A DNA stretch of 5,274 bases from Betaproteobacteria bacterium (GTDB lineage: Bacteria; Pseudomonadota; Gammaproteobacteria; Burkholderiales; Burkholderiaceae), in contig JABMMT010000152.1 in the NCBI GenBank assembly GCA_013205155.1, forward strand, positions 1 to 5,274, given 5' to 3'. Within the stretch, counting starts at the first letter, position 1. Each line of letters starts with the position of its first letter. Below the pieces are notes generated by a model that worked only from the letters and a program-made list of their open reading frames with translations, ran no database searches and was not told the DNA's origin. The position numbers and the translations under genes are program-made. Shown here piece by piece: positions 1 to 5,274 of the stretch.

Positions 1-505
1 CATAAATACCCGGAACCCTAAGGATAGTCAGCACAACCCCGTGGGTCGGCGCCCATAAGCGTAGAACACGCTCTGCATCGACCCTTCTTTGTGCTCGATC
101 ACTTTGTGGGCTAACAGGGGTCGTCTCACTGACCTCTGCCCCTTGATGGTCACCATAAACCCCTGTGGTACTAATGTAAATAAAGCGCCTGACAGTATCA
201 GGGGCTTGGGATAAAATTCGAATTAGGTTGCGGGTTCGGCAATCACGATTACCAAGATTTTGGGGTGGGGCCAGATGAATCACTGTTTGCGCCAAACCGG
301 ACAGTCTCCATAAAGATTCTGGATGGTCTAGATTACCCAAAATAGGTGTCGCGCCAACCTCCCTCAACTCCTGAAAGCGACTTTGCGAAGAAGTTAAAGC
401 AAAGACTCGATAATTCGGCGCAAGCTGTCTAGCGATGCGCAGACCAATATCGCCGCAGCCAATAATCAGGATTCGAGGTTTACCAAAAGATTGCATAGCT
501 AACAT
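1..505 (-). CDS. Atypical SDR-family NAD(P)-binding protein (epimerase/dehydratase-like), 3' part missing
   Basis: Reading the minus strand from ATG at 505 gives 168 residues, open to the left edge, so the C-terminal part is outside the window. The N-terminus has a Rossmann nucleotide-binding loop (ILIIGCGDIG, glycines 16, 18 and 21). Further on are a VIHLAPP strand (about 75-81) and an extended-SDR strand, FIYISTTGVYG (108-118). This resembles the 'NAD-dependent epimerase' proteins related to E. coli YeeZ. Where extended SDRs carry catalytic YxxxK, this protein appears to have R137 and R141 (SDRAQRRVDAE), so classical SDR catalysis is doubtful; it may be a nucleotide-binding or atypical SDR. 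Substrate is unknown. A second in-frame ATG at 496 is equally possible; neither start has a clear Shine-Dalgarno sequence. It is divergent from the ferredoxin reductase, with 27 bp between starts. The SDR fold is fairly certain; the function is not. Confidence 0.8.
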   Translation of the reverse strand, partial: MLAMQSFGKPRILIIGCGDIGLRIARQLAPNYRVFALTSSQSRFQELREVGATPILGNLDHPESLWRLSGLAQTVIHLAPPQNLGNRDCRTRNLIRILSQAPDTVRRFIYISTTGVYGDHQGAEVSETTPVSPQSDRAQRRVDAERVLRLWAPTHGVVLTILRVPGIY

Positions 506-520
506 CGTAACGATTTATTG

Positions 521-526
521 AGAGGA
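521..526 (+). promoter_or_regulatory. Ribosome binding site deciding a GTG start
   Basis: AGAGGA lies 6 nt before GTG at 533. It would touch the ATG at 527 and lies after the TTG at 518, so it supports GTG 533 as the initiation codon. The resulting N-terminus, MSYQVRLK, also matches the usual beginning of this reductase family as I remember it. Confidence 0.55.
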
Positions 527-532
527 ATGAGA

Positions 533-1573
533 GTGTCTTACCAGGTCAGGCTTAAAACGAGCAGTAAACAATTTACCGTTAACCCGGATGAAACCCTCCT
601 GGAAGCCGCTCTACGTCAAGGTATTCACTTTCCTTATGGCTGTAAAAATGGCGCCTGCGGTTCCTGTAAAGGCAAGATACTCGAGGGCCAAGTCAGCCAT
701 GGTGAGCATAGCCAAAGTGCTCTGAGCACTACTGAAGAAACAGCTGGTGGCGCTCTATTTTGCTGTGCTCATCCAAAATCTGATCTATTGATCGAAGCCC
801 GTGAGATACAGGGCACTGGCGATATTGCGATACGGAAAGTACCCTGCCGGGTCAATAGCATCAGTAAACCTAGCGCAGATGTTGCCGTTCTCAAACTACA
901 ACTTCCCGCAGCAGAGCGTTTCCAATTTTTGGCTGGCCAATATTTAGAATTTCTGCTTAAAGATGGTCAACGCCGGGCTTATTCAATTGCTACTGCGCCT
1001 GAACAAGAAGGCCCACTTGAGTTGCATATTCGCCACATGCCCGGCGGGCTTTTCACGGATTTTGTTTTTGGTGCAACTTCTCCCACATTAAAAGAAAAAG
1101 ATATTCTTCGCTTTGAAGGCCCATTAGGCAGTTTCTTCTTGCGCGTAGATTCTAAGAAGCCGATTATTTTTGTCGCAGCCGGCACCGGATTTGCGCCCAT
1201 TAAATCCATCATCGAGCAAATGCAGGCCAAGAAAATCAAGCGATCAATTCATTTATATTGGGGTGGTCGTCGCCCAAGTGATCTCTATTTAGATCAATTG
1301 TGTCGCGCCTGGGCAGGCGATATTCCCGATTTCAAATATATTCCTGTGATCTCAGATGCGCTTGCAGAAGATGTCTGGAAGGGTCGAACTGGCTTTGTTC
1401 ATCAAGCGGTTATGGCAGATCACCCCAAGCTAAAGGACTTTCAGGTCTACGCTTGCGGTTCCCCAGTCATGGTGAATGCCGCACGCGATGATTTTTCAGC
1501 GAAATGTCATCTACCTGAAGAAGAATTCTTTGCCGACTCCTTTACAAGTGCCGCTGATTTAGCTACAAACTAA
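533..1573 (+). CDS. 2Fe-2S ferredoxin/FAD/NAD(P)H oxidoreductase (CDP-6-deoxy-glucoseen reductase-like)
   Basis: This 346-residue single-chain electron-transfer protein starts at GTG 533, chosen for its ribosome binding site. Domains in order: a plant-type ferredoxin domain (about 1-90) with 2Fe-2S ligands C37, C42, C45 and probably C77; a flavin-binding barrel (about 100-200) with the FAD motif RAYS at 148-151; and a nucleotide-binding domain with GTGFAP at 217-222 and YACGSP at 306-311. This layout is shared by AscD/RfbI-type reductases and by reductase components of oxygenases. Electrons would pass from NAD(P)H through FAD to the iron-sulfur cluster and on to an unknown partner in the cytoplasm. 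Databases often call such proteins CDP-6-deoxy-delta-3,4-glucoseen reductase, but no deoxysugar gene is visible here, so that substrate is unsupported. The partner dehydrase or oxygenase is not in the window. No terminator is visible before argD 62 nt downstream, so the two may be co-transcribed. The fold is secure, the physiological role open. Confidence 0.9.
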   Translation: MSYQVRLKTSSKQFTVNPDETLLEAALRQGIHFPYGCKNGACGSCKGKILEGQVSHGEHSQSALSTTEETAGGALFCCAHPKSDLLIEAREIQGTGDIAIRKVPCRVNSISKPSADVAVLKLQLPAAERFQFLAGQYLEFLLKDGQRRAYSIATAPEQEGPLELHIRHMPGGLFTDFVFGATSPTLKEKDILRFEGPLGSFFLRVDSKKPIIFVAAGTGFAPIKSIIEQMQAKKIKRSIHLYWGGRRPSDLYLDQLCRAWAGDIPDFKYIPVISDALAEDVWKGRTGFVHQAVMADHPKLKDFQVYACGSPVMVNAARDDFSAKCHLPEEEFFADSFTSAADLATN

Positions 1574-1635
1574 ATCTCATTAAGCGAGATAATAGAAATA
1601 CTCATTGTCTCAATTACTTTTAACCAAGAACCAAC

Positions 1636-2829
1636 ATGAATAAGCCAGCCCAAGCCATCGATACTCAAGCAGTCATGTTTATTACCAAACGCCCAGATCT
1701 CATCATGATTGAAGGTCGCGGCTCATGGTTAACAGATAACAATGGCAAGCGCTATCTGGATTTCCTGCAAGGTTGGGCTGTCAATTGTTTGGGGCACAGC
1801 AATCCTGGGATGATCGAGGCCCTTAATGCACAGGCAAAAAAACTGATTAATTCTAGTCCTGCGTTTTATAACGAGCCAATGCTGGGCCTATCCAATCTCC
1901 TGATCGCTAATAGTTGCTTTAACAAAGTCTTTTTTGCCAATAGCGGCGCTGAAGCCAATGAAGGCGCAATTAAGTTAGCGCGCAAATGGGGTCAACTCAA
2001 TAAATCGGGCGCATTTGAAATCATTACTTTTGACCACAGCTTTCATGGACGGACTCTGGCTACGATGAGCGCTTCCGGAAAGCCAGGTTGGGACACGATG
2101 TTTGCCCCACAGGTGGCTGGCTTTCCTAAGGCAGATTTAAATGACTTAGATTCAGTCAAAAAATTGGTCAATGATAAAACTGTTGCCGTCATGATTGAAC
2201 CAGTTCAGGGTGAGGGTGGTGTCATTCCTGCTTCCGCAGAATTTATGAGCGAGCTGCGCAAATTCACCAAAGAGAACAATATTCTATTAATCGTTGATGA
2301 GGTTCAAGCGGGCTGCGGTAGAACCGGCACCCTATTTGCCTACCAACATTACAGTATTGATCCAGACATCATGACCCTAGGTAAAGGTATTGGTGGTGGT
2401 GTTCCTTTAGCGGCACTGCTGGCTACTGATGCCGTAGCGTGTTTTGTTCCTGGCGATCAAGGGGGTACCTATAACGGCAATCCACTCATGACAGCCGTTG
2501 GCATGAGTGTCATCGAACAGCTCTTAGCGCCTGGCTTCTTAGGTGGCGTGAAGAAAAAAGGTGAGCTACTAAAATCTGAGCTGCTCGCTATTGCAGCGGA
2601 ATTTGGTCTAGAGGGTGAGCGTGGCGAAGGTTTATTGCGTGCCCTAATGCTTGGTAAAGATATTGGCGGAAAATTGGTTGATCTTGCGCGTGAGCGTAAC
2701 CCAGAAGGTTTGCTCATTAACTCCCCAAAGCCAAATCTGTTGCGCTTTATGCCAGCACTCAACGTCAGCGATGATGAGATTCGTCAAATGGGTGCTATGT
2801 TGCGCGAACTTCTGAAGCAAGTAGCTTAG
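1636..2829 (+). CDS. argD: Acetylornithine aminotransferase (class III PLP enzyme)
   Basis: Full-length 397-residue class III (fold type I) aminotransferase, close to the usual ArgD length of about 400. ArgD converts N-acetylglutamate semialdehyde and glutamate to N-acetylornithine in cytoplasmic arginine synthesis; some family members also act on succinyl-diaminopimelate precursors in lysine synthesis. Visible residues are the phosphate-binding loop SGAEAN (103-108), FHGR at 136-139 (F136 for ring stacking, R139 as the family substrate-carboxylate arginine), D221 in VDEVQAG for the PLP pyridine nitrogen, Schiff-base K250 in LGKGIGGG, and T278 in GGTYNGNP. The C-terminal LLRFMPALNVSDDEI also fits ArgD. 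The ATG at 1636 gives the expected family N-terminus but has only a weak AAGAA upstream. A poor promoter match (TTTACA at 1541, TACAAA at 1564, 17-bp spacer) lies inside the previous gene, so it may be co-transcribed or have its own weak promoter. Other ornithine or diamine aminotransferase activities cannot be excluded. Confidence 0.88.
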   Translation: MNKPAQAIDTQAVMFITKRPDLIMIEGRGSWLTDNNGKRYLDFLQGWAVNCLGHSNPGMIEALNAQAKKLINSSPAFYNEPMLGLSNLLIANSCFNKVFFANSGAEANEGAIKLARKWGQLNKSGAFEIITFDHSFHGRTLATMSASGKPGWDTMFAPQVAGFPKADLNDLDSVKKLVNDKTVAVMIEPVQGEGGVIPASAEFMSELRKFTKENNILLIVDEVQAGCGRTGTLFAYQHYSIDPDIMTLGKGIGGGVPLAALLATDAVACFVPGDQGGTYNGNPLMTAVGMSVIEQLLAPGFLGGVKKKGELLKSELLAIAAEFGLEGERGEGLLRALMLGKDIGGKLVDLARERNPEGLLINSPKPNLLRFMPALNVSDDEIRQMGAMLRELLKQVA

Positions 2830-2853
2830 CGCAATCAGTCGGCTAAGTTTTTT
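2825..2853 (+). terminator. Rho-independent terminator of argD
   Basis: CTTAGC (2825-2830) and GCTAAG (2842-2847) form a perfect 6-bp stem with an 11-nt loop, followed directly by six T residues (2848-2853). The left arm contains the argD stop codon (TAG, 2827-2829), and the right arm and T-tract lie in the last codons of the convergent ispH gene. There is no matching A-tract on the left, so it should work only on the plus strand. The short stem and long loop suggest moderate strength. Confidence 0.65.
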
Positions 2854-3785
2854 GGCAAGGAAAACGTCACGTCCTCAACCACCCCAGGTAGCGACCGGAC
2901 TTGGCGTGGACCAAACTCTTGAATCCGCTTCACGATAGATTGCGCCAAGGATTCTGGCGCTGATGCGCCTGCTGTTAAACCAACCCGTTTCTTGCCGACA
3001 AACCACTCAGCCTTGAGTTGATCTGGGTCATCCACCATGTAGGAGGGTACCCCTAACTTTTCAGAGAGTTCACGCAAACGATTAGAGTTCGAACTTGCCA
3101 TACTACCAACCACAATCACTACCTCTACTTGAGGGGCCATAAATTTCACAGCATCTTGGCGATTCTGAGTGGCATAGCAGATATCTTGTTTTCGGGGCCG
3201 GACGATATTGGGGTATTTTTTGATAAGGGCATCAACGATTTGTTTAGTCTCATCTACAGACAAAGTGGTCTGCGTAACAAAGGCGATCTTTTCATCGTCT
3301 GGAAAGGACAATTTCTGGATGTCCTCTAATTTTTCCACCAGAAAAATACCTTTTTTGACTTGCCCCATCGTCCCCTCAACCTCGGGATGGCCTGGGTGTC
3401 CAATCATTAACACAGTGAATCCATCTTTACACATTTTGACAACCTCTAGATGTACCTTCGTGACCAAAGGACACGTGGCGTCATACACCTGTAAACCCCG
3501 CTCTTGCGCATCCTTACGAACTTCTTGGGATACACCATGGGCGCTAAAGACTACGATCCCTCCTTTAGGAACCTCATTCAAGTCTTCAACAAAGATTGCC
3601 CCTTTTTCACGCAATTCATTTACAACGAATGCGTTATGCACAATCTCATGCCGTACATAAATGGGTGCACCAAATCGGCTCAGTGCTTCTTTCACGATAT
3701 TGATAGCGCGGTCAACACCCGCGCAGAAACCGCGCGGTTGTGCCATCAAAATTTCAGAGTCATTAGAAATAGATTGATTTGTCAT
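2835..3785 (-). CDS. ispH: 4-hydroxy-3-methylbut-2-enyl diphosphate reductase
   Basis: IspH (LytB) is the last enzyme of the methylerythritol phosphate pathway. It reductively dehydroxylates HMBPP to IPP and DMAPP with an iron-sulfur cluster in the cytoplasm. The protein is 316 residues, normal for the family. The three cluster cysteines are present: C21 (PRGFCAGVDRA), C105 (DATCPLV) and C203 (DICYATQNRQ). Substrate-binding and acid-base positions are also intact: H50 (HEIVHN), H133 and E135 (GHPGHPEVEG), the SSNSNRL motif and the TAGASAPE motif. Against remembered E. coli IspH (C12, H41, C96), numbering is shifted by 9 through a short N-terminal extension. The ATG at 3785 is 3 nt after the fkpB stop and has no strong Shine-Dalgarno sequence, which suggests translational coupling. 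A later in-frame ATG at codon 14 would give a start close to the E. coli one. It converges with argD, with only 5 nt between stop codons, and no minus-strand terminator is visible at its end. Confidence 0.97.
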   Translation of the reverse strand: MTNQSISNDSEILMAQPRGFCAGVDRAINIVKEALSRFGAPIYVRHEIVHNAFVVNELREKGAIFVEDLNEVPKGGIVVFSAHGVSQEVRKDAQERGLQVYDATCPLVTKVHLEVVKMCKDGFTVLMIGHPGHPEVEGTMGQVKKGIFLVEKLEDIQKLSFPDDEKIAFVTQTTLSVDETKQIVDALIKKYPNIVRPRKQDICYATQNRQDAVKFMAPQVEVVIVVGSMASSNSNRLRELSEKLGVPSYMVDDPDQLKAEWFVGKKRVGLTAGASAPESLAQSIVKRIQEFGPRQVRSLPGVVEDVTFSLPKNLAD

Positions 3786-3788
3786 ATC

Positions 3789-4235
3789 TTACAAAATAGC
3801 AATGATTTCAGCTTCAAATGTAACAGGTCTTCCTGCCAGAGGATGATTAAAGTCAAACCATGCCCCCTCTTCATTAATCGATTGCAAGACACCTGCATAT
3901 TGAGCGCCACCGGGCGCATTAAATTCAATCACATCACCAGGATGAAATTCTACGTCGTCATCACGGCCTTCTTTCAGCGCTTGCAAAGAAACCCATTGCA
4001 CCAAATCTTCCTTGCGTTCACCAAAACTTTCCTCAGGTGTTAGTACTGCACTTCTTTTTTCACTAACACCCAGACCTAACAACACTTTTTCAAAACAAGG
4101 AGCAAATTGTCCAGAACCCATCAGAACCGTCGCAGGGCGATCAACAAAAGTATTGATGAAGTCATCCCCACTGGGCAAAGTCAGTCGATAGTTGAGGGTC
4201 AAATAGGAATTTGGCAAAACGGTCAGCTTAGTCAT
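3789..4235 (-). CDS. fkpB: FKBP-type peptidyl-prolyl isomerase of the FkpB/SlpA type
   Basis: A 148-residue cytoplasmic SlyD-like FKBP, matching the length of E. coli FkpB (SlpA, about 149). The FKBP half covers roughly residues 8-70 (YLTLNYRLTL, then GSGQFAPCFEKVLLGLGVSEK) plus the C-terminal strands. An inserted chaperone-type 'IF' segment lies at about 71-125, and the diagnostic DFNHPLAG signature is at 128-135. Such proteins assist folding through proline isomerisation and chaperone binding; activity of this one is inferred. The reading frame stays open upstream as far as 4559, but that stretch is antisense to radC and unlike the family, so ATG 4235 (MTKLTVLPNS) is chosen. No Shine-Dalgarno sequence precedes it (CTCCCT occupies the site), which fits the leaderless promoter described separately. 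It is first in an operon with ispH; the same fkpB-ispH pairing occurs in E. coli. Confidence 0.93.
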   Translation of the reverse strand: MTKLTVLPNSYLTLNYRLTLPSGDDFINTFVDRPATVLMGSGQFAPCFEKVLLGLGVSEKRSAVLTPEESFGERKEDLVQWVSLQALKEGRDDDVEFHPGDVIEFNAPGGAQYAGVLQSINEEGAWFDFNHPLAGRPVTFEAEIIAIL

Positions 4236-4241
4236 AGGGAG

Positions 4242-4270
4242 ATTGTATCTAGACCTGTGAGTACTGGCCA
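4242..4270 (-). promoter_or_regulatory. Predicted sigma-70 promoter of fkpB-ispH, probably leaderless
   Basis: On the minus strand, a -35 TGGCCA (4265-4270, 4 of 6 matches) and a -10 TACAAT (4242-4247, 5 of 6) are separated by exactly 17 bp. Six bases follow the -10 before the A of the fkpB ATG at 4235, the normal distance to a transcription start. The mRNA would therefore begin at or next to the start codon, consistent with the missing ribosome binding site. The promoter overlaps the radC 5' end. This is prediction only. Confidence 0.5.
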
Positions 4271-4955
4271 TTCCCCTATTACAGAATGGCCAAAACATGA
4301 ACAGCCCAGAGAAAAGCTGCGTCTCTTTGGGGCTCAGTCCCTTACCGATGCAGAGCTGTTGGCGATCTTTTTGCGGGTTGGCGTAAGAGGCAAAAGTGCC
4401 GTATCTTTGGCAGAAGATCTTTTGCGCCAATTTGGGAATCTGCCTCGGCTGATGACATGCAAACCCGATGAATTTATTCAAGTTCATGGCATGGGTTTGT
4501 CCAAATGGTCTCAGATTCAGGCGGCGTATGAACTCGTTAAGCGCAGTCTTGAAGAGCAATTAGCTCAAGACTCCATTTTTTCATCGCCTATTCTGGTCAA
4601 AGAGTTCCTTCAGGCCAAAATTGGCGCCCTTCCTCACGAGGTTTTCCTCTGTCTATACCTGGACTCCCGCCTGCACTTAATCGAGTGCCAAGAGCTGTTC
4701 AGGGGCTCGATTACCCAAACTGCCGTATACCCAAGAGAGATCCTCAAAGAGGCCCTCGCCAGAAATGCCAGCGCTCTGATCGTGGCCCATAACCATCCCA
4801 GCGGCAACCCCTTGCCTAGCGAGGCCGATCAAGAACTCACTAAGATCTTGATTAAAGCCCTGCAACTAGTCGAAATCCCCCTGTTAGATCACTGCATCGT
4901 CAGTGGTAGTGGTTTTTTCTCTTTTTCTGACTCTGGTCTCATGAGGATTGATTAG
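4257..4955 (+). CDS. radC: RadC family JAMM/MPN-domain protein
   Basis: The chosen start gives 232 residues (E. coli RadC is about 222). The N-terminal part carries the family opening EWPKHEQPREKL followed by GAQSLTDAELLAIFLRVG and a helix-hairpin-helix-like HGMG turn (77-80). The C-terminal JAMM/MPN domain (about 110-232) has VYPREI (157-162), the metal motif HNHPSGNPLPSEAD (H178, H180, D191) with a likely glutamate near 143-146, and the terminal GFFSFSDSGL. It looks catalytically intact. The name 'DNA repair protein RadC' is historical: the E. coli radC102 repair phenotype was traced to recG, and the molecular role is unknown. GTG 4257 is chosen because it starts just before the conserved family opening; it lacks a nearby Shine-Dalgarno sequence (AGGGAG is 15 nt away). 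A TTG at 4107 has AAGGAG 4 nt upstream but would add 50 residues antisense to fkpB. Divergent from fkpB by about 21 bp, and followed by rpmB as in E. coli. Confidence 0.9.
   Translation: MSTGHSPITEWPKHEQPREKLRLFGAQSLTDAELLAIFLRVGVRGKSAVSLAEDLLRQFGNLPRLMTCKPDEFIQVHGMGLSKWSQIQAAYELVKRSLEEQLAQDSIFSSPILVKEFLQAKIGALPHEVFLCLYLDSRLHLIECQELFRGSITQTAVYPREILKEALARNASALIVAHNHPSGNPLPSEADQELTKILIKALQLVEIPLLDHCIVSGSGFFSFSDSGLMRID
4265..4292. repeat. Perfect 9-bp inverted repeat at the fkpB/radC divergent start
   Basis: TGGCCATTC (4265-4273) and GAATGGCCA (4284-4292) are exact reverse complements separated by 10 nt, with 19 bp (about two helical turns) between arm centres. The left arm covers the predicted fkpB -35 element, and both arms lie in the first codons of radC. 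It could be an operator or an RNA hairpin at the radC 5' end. The right arm also encodes the conserved Glu-Trp-Pro of RadC, so part of it is explained by coding. Confidence 0.5.
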
Positions 4956-5076
4956 AAATGGTAGTAAACGCCAACTTATAGAAGTTCTTAGGCTGCATTC
5001 ATACTCTTTATTTGGAATGTATTACGGCCTTCCACAAGCCAAAGTCATTTAGCGCTAGCCCAAAATAGGCTGAGAC

Positions 5077-5085
5077 TGATACAAT
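5077..5085 (+). promoter_or_regulatory. Extended -10 promoter of rpmB
   Basis: TGATACAAT has the TGn extension and a 5-of-6 -10 hexamer (TACAAT, 5080-5085). No good -35 lies 16-18 bp upstream (best 3 of 6), as often seen with extended -10 promoters. Transcription would begin near 5092, giving a leader of about 25 nt with a ribosome binding site. The rest of the 161-nt gap after radC (4956-5116) shows no gene and no convincing terminator. Confidence 0.55.
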
Positions 5086-5105
5086 CTTATCTTTTCGCAA
5101 TTAAT

Positions 5106-5109
5106 GGAG
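5106..5109 (+). promoter_or_regulatory. Ribosome binding site of rpmB
   Basis: GGAG lies 7 nt before the ATG at 5117. It favours this start over the out-of-frame ATG at 5112, which would sit only 2 nt from the site. Confidence 0.65.
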
Positions 5110-5116
5110 TTATGTC

Positions 5117-5274
5117 ATGGCAAAAGTTTGCCAAGTCACTGGGAAAAAGCCGATGGTTGGCAATAATGTTTCTCATGCAAACAATAAAACGAAGCGTCGC
5201 TTTTTGCCTAATCTGCAAAATCGTCGTTTCTGGGTTGAATCTGAAAACCGTTGGATTAGCTTGCGCTTAACCAA
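5117..5274 (+). CDS. rpmB: 50S ribosomal protein L28, cut by the right edge
   Basis: L28 is a small protein of the large ribosomal subunit. The first 52 codons are present out of about 77, beginning MAKVCQVTGKKPMVGNN, followed by SHANNKTKRRFLPNLQ and FWVESENRW, which match the E. coli L28 N-terminal half closely from memory. A single cysteine is at position 5, as in E. coli. It has its own predicted promoter and a good ribosome binding site. In E. coli and many proteobacteria rpmG (L33) follows; here that would be outside the window. Confidence 0.97.
   Translation, partial: MAKVCQVTGKKPMVGNNVSHANNKTKRRFLPNLQNRRFWVESENRWISLRLT

Noticed and set aside
479..505. TTTACC / TAACAT as a promoter for the ferredoxin reductase
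   Set aside because: The spacer is only 15 bp and both hexamers match 4 of 6, which is too weak to call.
1574..1590. ATCTC/GAGAT hairpin after the reductase gene as a terminator
   Set aside because: The stem is only 5 bp and weak, and no T-tract follows; it does not look able to stop transcription.
533..2829. Reductase plus PLP enzyme as an AscD/AscC-like deoxysugar pair
   Set aside because: AscC belongs to the DegT/DnrJ/EryC1 family and lacks the Schiff-base lysine. The neighbour here is a class III aminotransferase with K250 and ArgD motifs.
3208..3660. 150-codon plus-strand open frame inside ispH
   Set aside because: It is fully antisense to a strongly conserved gene, is rich in Ser, Thr and Cys, and resembles no known family; it is a shadow frame.
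4236..4559. Upstream extension of fkpB to a 256-residue protein
   Set aside because: The extra 108 residues are antisense to radC, have no FKBP-like features, and the ATG at 4235 gives the expected family length.
4996..5019. CATTC/GAATG hairpin between radC and rpmB
   Set aside because: The 14-nt loop, the short AT-rich stem and the lack of a T-tract make a terminator unlikely.
5050..5059. Overlapping palindromes TAGCGCTA and GCTAGC upstream of the rpmB promoter
   Set aside because: They are too short to separate from chance, and no second copy or known operator is recognised.

Overview
The window looks like ordinary core chromosome of a betaproteobacterium in Burkholderiales, most likely Polynucleobacter or a close relative. 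This rests on remembered protein style, such as the GWAVNCLGH stretch in the acetylornithine aminotransferase, a ferredoxin reductase of the kind usually labelled CDP-6-deoxy-glucoseen reductase, the moderate base composition, and the fkpB-ispH / radC-rpmB neighbourhood. No search was run, so the genus is an inference.

Layout from left to right: (1) the first 168 codons of an atypical short-chain dehydrogenase/reductase (SDR) on the minus strand, running off the left edge. (2) Divergent from it across only 27 bp, a plus-strand oxidoreductase with a plant-type 2Fe-2S ferredoxin domain fused to an FAD/NAD(P)H reductase, followed after 62 nt by an argD-type aminotransferase. (3) A hairpin plus T-tract that ends the argD transcript and overlaps the 3' end of the convergent ispH gene. 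(4) A minus-strand fkpB-ispH operon with 3 nt between the genes. (5) Divergent from fkpB across about 21 bp, radC on the plus strand. (6) A 161-nt gap holding an extended -10 promoter, then the first 52 codons of rpmB (ribosomal protein L28), cut by the right edge.

The genes are housekeeping: IspH makes isoprenoid precursors, FkpB is a putative folding factor, ArgD serves arginine (and possibly lysine) synthesis, RadC is a conserved JAMM-fold protein of unknown role, and L28 belongs to the large ribosomal subunit. The radC-rpmB and fkpB-ispH adjacencies are also known in E. coli.

I found no mobile element, CRISPR array, tRNA, rRNA, toxin-antitoxin pair or defence cassette, and nothing that supports a new multi-gene system. 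The most interesting signals are regulatory. The fkpB-ispH promoter appears to start transcription exactly at the fkpB ATG, giving a leaderless mRNA. A perfect 9-bp inverted repeat overlaps the -35 element of that promoter and the first codons of radC.
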